Shown here: positions 14,061-16,352 of the stretch, one piece after another | How the letters are laid out: each line of letters opens with the position of its first letter | Position numbering within the stretch: position 1 is the first letter of the stretch | Notes under the pieces: model-generated | Databases searched by the model: none | Seen by the model: the letters and a program-made list of their open reading frames with translations, nothing else | What the model was told of the DNA's origin: nothing | Origin: an uncultured Collinsella sp. | GTDB taxonomy: Bacteria; Actinomycetota; Coriobacteriia; Coriobacteriales; Coriobacteriaceae | NCBI GenBank assembly: GCA_900554985.1 | Contig: USJQ01000002.1 | Span: 1 to 16,352 of the forward strand | Direction of reading: 5' to 3' | Length of the DNA: 16,352 nt | Made by a program: the position numbers and the translations under genes

Positions 14061-14912
14061 CTATACGCTGACACTTGTCCGGTAACTGTTTTTCAGTGCC
14101 TGAGTCAGTCTCTCATTTTCCGCATCGTATCTCACTCTGTCGTTCACCCGCCAGTCACCACGCAGCCGTAGCTGTCGGTACTCCGGCTGCTGTTCCCATT
14201 CCCATTCAAATTGCTCGATCCGCTTTTCCAGTTCCAGGGACTCCGTATAATTTTCCGGATTCTGCGCTGCAAATGCCACATAGGCATCCTCCGTCAGTTC
14301 CATTCTCTTTGCCGCCAGATAGGCATCCAGGTGTTCTCTGTCCGGATCGGTCTTCCAGGCTTCGTTAAAGTAATATGCCGCCTTGCCATAAAACATCAGC
14401 CCTGTCAGCGCCACACCCTTATTGTGCAGGATCGCCGCCCGGACTTTTCCCGCCGGAAGTTCCTTGCCTTCCTGTTCCAGATGGTTCCAGGTCTCCAGCA
14501 GCATATCATATCCGCGGATGGCTGCCGCATATTTTCTTTTTTCCACCATATAGTCGATCTGGCTCTTGCGTTTCTCCAGATTGCTGAGTCCGGCTCCCTG
14601 CTTCAGTACCTGCTCCACCTGCAGGATTTCTTCCGGATCGTACATCCCCACATATTGCAGGATCGTCACCACGAACACACTTAAAGATCCCTGCTTATGT
14701 ACCATGGGGTAGAGCTGTTTTGCCAGTTCCCACACTTTACATTCTTCTCCGATCCAGTCCACCAGCTTATCGTTCATGATGGACAGGTCTAACAGGAATG
14801 CATTCTCCTTTAGGCAATAGCACAACTCTTCCATACTATAGACCCGGATATCCAGGCCTTCCACATTATAGGCATTCTCGCAATATTCTCCTACACACAG
14901 ACTTGCCTTCAT
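14061..14912 (-). CDS. TPR-like protein of unknown function
   Basis: This 283-aa predicted cytoplasmic protein has no signal peptide or membrane helix. Residues about 122-150 (KRKYAAAIRGYDMLLETW) and 158-190 (AILHNKGVALTGLMFYGKAA and following) match the helix-turn-helix pattern of tetratricopeptide repeats, including the Gly/Ala/Tyr/Ala/Pro positions. The N-terminal 110 residues are helical and Cys-rich at the start (Cys6, Cys11, Cys31, Cys33). The C-terminal part is highly charged, with EQFEWEWEQQPEYRQLRLRG. The ribosome site GAGGAT precedes the ATG at 14912. TPR proteins often bind chaperones or assemble complexes; lying directly after an Hsp70-like gene, a co-chaperone or adaptor role is possible but unproven. 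Confidence 0.85.
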   Translation of the reverse strand: MKASLCVGEYCENAYNVEGLDIRVYSMEELCYCLKENAFLLDLSIMNDKLVDWIGEECKVWELAKQLYPMVHKQGSLSVFVVTILQYVGMYDPEEILQVEQVLKQGAGLSNLEKRKSQIDYMVEKRKYAAAIRGYDMLLETWNHLEQEGKELPAGKVRAAILHNKGVALTGLMFYGKAAYYFNEAWKTDPDREHLDAYLAAKRMELTEDAYVAFAAQNPENYTESLELEKRIEQFEWEWEQQPEYRQLRLRGDWRVNDRVRYDAENERLTQALKNSYRTSVSV

Positions 14913-14945
14913 TTTTCATCCTCATTTTCTCTGCCCCGGGCAGAT

Positions 14946-16184
14946 CTACAACTCTATTTCTTCCTTCCAGATATGATGCGTAGCTGTTCGGAAGCTGCCA
15001 AAACCAAGATCCTCCAGTTCCACCTGCAGATGTGTTTCATCCTTCATCTCCACCTGAATCCGCAGTCTGGTGATTCCTTCCTGCAATTCTTCCGGCACGA
15101 TTCTGGCGATCCGGCTGCCCTTTCCCGTCAGGGACGTGATCAGGATCTCCACCGCTCTTCCTTCCAGCAGGTAAAACTCCATGGTATTCTGCGCCTCATA
15201 CCAGTTGATTCCGGCGTCTAACAGTGCCTGATAGGATTCCTCTCCCTGTCTGCGCACTTTCATACCGATATTGGATTTCAATTTATCCTGTCCCAGATAG
15301 ACATGATTTTGTCCGTTTTCACTGGGATGCAGTCGCTCCATCATGCTGTAGCAGGCACCCTTGCTGAACAGGTTGTTCCCCTGAAAGACTCTCCGTCCAC
15401 GGCACAGATAGCGTAGCGATTCTTTCATCCATTCTTGAGAAAACTCTTCCCCGATCAGATATACCGAGGACACCATCCGGTTCTCACATAGCTGTGTGGC
15501 GATCTCCAGGAACTTTTCATCCGATTTTTCCACCGGAAAAGGGAATTCCCGCTCTTCGATGTACGTTACCACCGGCGTCGTATGGCGGTTGCATTCCATA
15601 TAATAAGTCTGGATGGAACTGTCCCTATACTCGCACAGCACGCTCCCCTGCTTCCACAGATTTTCCGGCTGATACAGATTGTAATAATAAAAGCTCTCCC
15701 GATGGCTCTGAAAACAGACAGCATCCGTCTTCAGGTGTAATGCCTCCACTGCCTGCGTCAGCACCTCCAGCATTCCTGCATCCAGTTCCTCGCAGGTGAT
15801 CATCAGGGCCCCGATCCGCTCTGTGGAAGTCATCTGGGACAGCATTCCCAGACTACGCTTGAGAAAAAGAGTCAGTAGTGCCACCGGATCCAGAGTCGTT
15901 CCATCGATCTGCACCGGTTCCCCATCTTTTGCCAGCTTCAGAAGATGCTCCACCAGGATTCCCTCTTCTTCCTCCGCATGCCGGAGGGCTTCACTTCCAT
16001 AGAACCACTGGTTGACTCCCTGTCTCTTGCTCAGGACCAGGGGAATCGTATAGACCTGTGAGCCTGCAACGGAAGACAATGTGGTGATCTCTTCTTCCTT
16101 GCCTGTGACATAGCAGCTGATCTGCGCATAATCCTTCCCCAGGTCATAACCCACTATAACTTTATCACTTCCCGGCAGTCGCAT
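14946..16184 (-). CDS. Short divergent Hsp70/actin-fold protein (DUF5716-like)
   Basis: This 412-aa protein resembles an abbreviated Hsp70. The phosphate-1 loop is VGYDLGKDYAQIS (11-23, compare IGIDLGTTNS). IPLVLS and FYGSEALRHA (61-70) match the start of the Hsp70 nucleotide domain. The adenosine-site region is VYLIGEEFSQEWMKE (241-255) then NNLFSKGACYSM (270-281), but with G-E-E where Hsp70 has G-G-S. The phosphate-2 region around CEYRDSSIQTYY (184-195) lacks the double glycine. The end, with LLEGRAVEILITSLTG (339-354) and HLQVELEDLGFGSF (385-398), resembles the beta-sandwich substrate domain of DnaK, with no helical lid. I believe it matches DUF5716, from memory. The start follows AGGAGG. 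Nucleotide hydrolysis is doubtful. Confidence 0.82.
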   Translation of the reverse strand: MRLPGSDKVIVGYDLGKDYAQISCYVTGKEEEITTLSSVAGSQVYTIPLVLSKRQGVNQWFYGSEALRHAEEEEGILVEHLLKLAKDGEPVQIDGTTLDPVALLTLFLKRSLGMLSQMTSTERIGALMITCEELDAGMLEVLTQAVEALHLKTDAVCFQSHRESFYYYNLYQPENLWKQGSVLCEYRDSSIQTYYMECNRHTTPVVTYIEEREFPFPVEKSDEKFLEIATQLCENRMVSSVYLIGEEFSQEWMKESLRYLCRGRRVFQGNNLFSKGACYSMMERLHPSENGQNHVYLGQDKLKSNIGMKVRRQGEESYQALLDAGINWYEAQNTMEFYLLEGRAVEILITSLTGKGSRIARIVPEELQEGITRLRIQVEMKDETHLQVELEDLGFGSFRTATHHIWKEEIEL

Positions 16185-16221
16185 GTTCTTCCGCCTCCTC
16201 TCCTGCTGTCTTTTTTTATTT

Positions 16222-16352
16222 TTACTGCAATGTGAACAATCTGTGATCCAGATATTCCCTGCGGTAATATTCCTCGATCAGATGATCCAGTGTCGTATCG
16301 TCCTGCAGTGTCATGCTGATCATCATATCATTGATGATCTCGTATTTGCTGT
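16222..16352 (-). CDS. C-terminal end of an unidentified protein (5' part beyond window)
   Basis: The minus-strand frame reads in from the window edge and ends at TAA (16224-16222). The last 42 residues include SKYEIINDMMISMTLQDD and HLIEEYYRREYLDHRLFTLQ, helical and charged, with codon use like the adjoining genes. The stop is 37 bp before the Hsp70-like start and no terminator intervenes, so it belongs to the same operon. In related genomes I recall a large DUF5717 protein beside DUF5716; whether this is its end cannot be told. Confidence 0.65.
   Translation of the reverse strand, partial: SKYEIINDMMISMTLQDDTTLDHLIEEYYRREYLDHRLFTLQ

Noticed and set aside
1..16352. tRNA, rRNA, CRISPR arrays, insertion sequences, phage or toxin-antitoxin genes
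   Set aside because: Reading both strands I saw no tRNA-like cloverleaf, no regularly spaced repeats, no transposase or integrase motifs and no terminal inverted repeats around the composition junction that would make it a mobile-element insertion.

Overview
This window joins two kinds of bacterial DNA. Positions 1 to about 12,520 are GC-rich, with strong codon preference (GAC, CTC, CGC, AAC). The gene content is what I would expect of a Coriobacteriia member such as Collinsella: a split transketolase, an EF-G2-like translational GTPase and a GatZ/PTS sugar locus. From about 12,580 to the end the GC content is lower and the codons shift (AGA, GTA, GAA, CAG, CTG, TAT). The genes there look like Lachnospiraceae-type Firmicutes. 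The change falls inside one in-frame gene, the amino-acid ABC transporter lipoprotein. The taxon names are inference from composition and recalled gene content; the composition break is seen directly.

Left part (minus strand, 5528 to 1): a sugar-use gene set in the order PTS EIIBC, stand-alone GatZ-like protein, short transaldolase, transketolase N-half, transketolase C-half (cut by the window edge). A LacI-family regulator is divergent at 5944-6954, and a LacI-type operator dyad lies in the shared 415-bp gap. No kinase, GatY aldolase or EIIA is present. The likely flow is uptake and phosphorylation of a ketose, conversion by the GatZ-like protein, then entry to the non-oxidative pentose phosphate pathway. 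Two intercistronic RNA elements divide the set: an H-type pseudoknot-capable element before gatZ and a hairpin with a T-tract before tal.

Middle part: a secreted or membrane-anchored non-specific nuclease (7074-8057, plus strand) converges on an EF-G2-like GTPase (10262-8187, minus strand) across a bidirectional terminator. The GTPase has unusual G3 and G4 motifs. A polar amino-acid ABC operon follows (lipoprotein, permease, ATPase; 12768 to 10573), ending at its own terminator.

Right part (minus strand, from beyond 16352 to 12879): an operon of at least four genes. It holds the last 42 residues of an unidentified protein, a short divergent Hsp70/actin-fold protein, a TPR-like protein, and a two-helix membrane protein flanked by long coiled coils. 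Together they could form a membrane-tethered chaperone-like complex, and this is the least explained set here. A strong promoter for the ABC lipoprotein starts 5 bp past its last stop codon.
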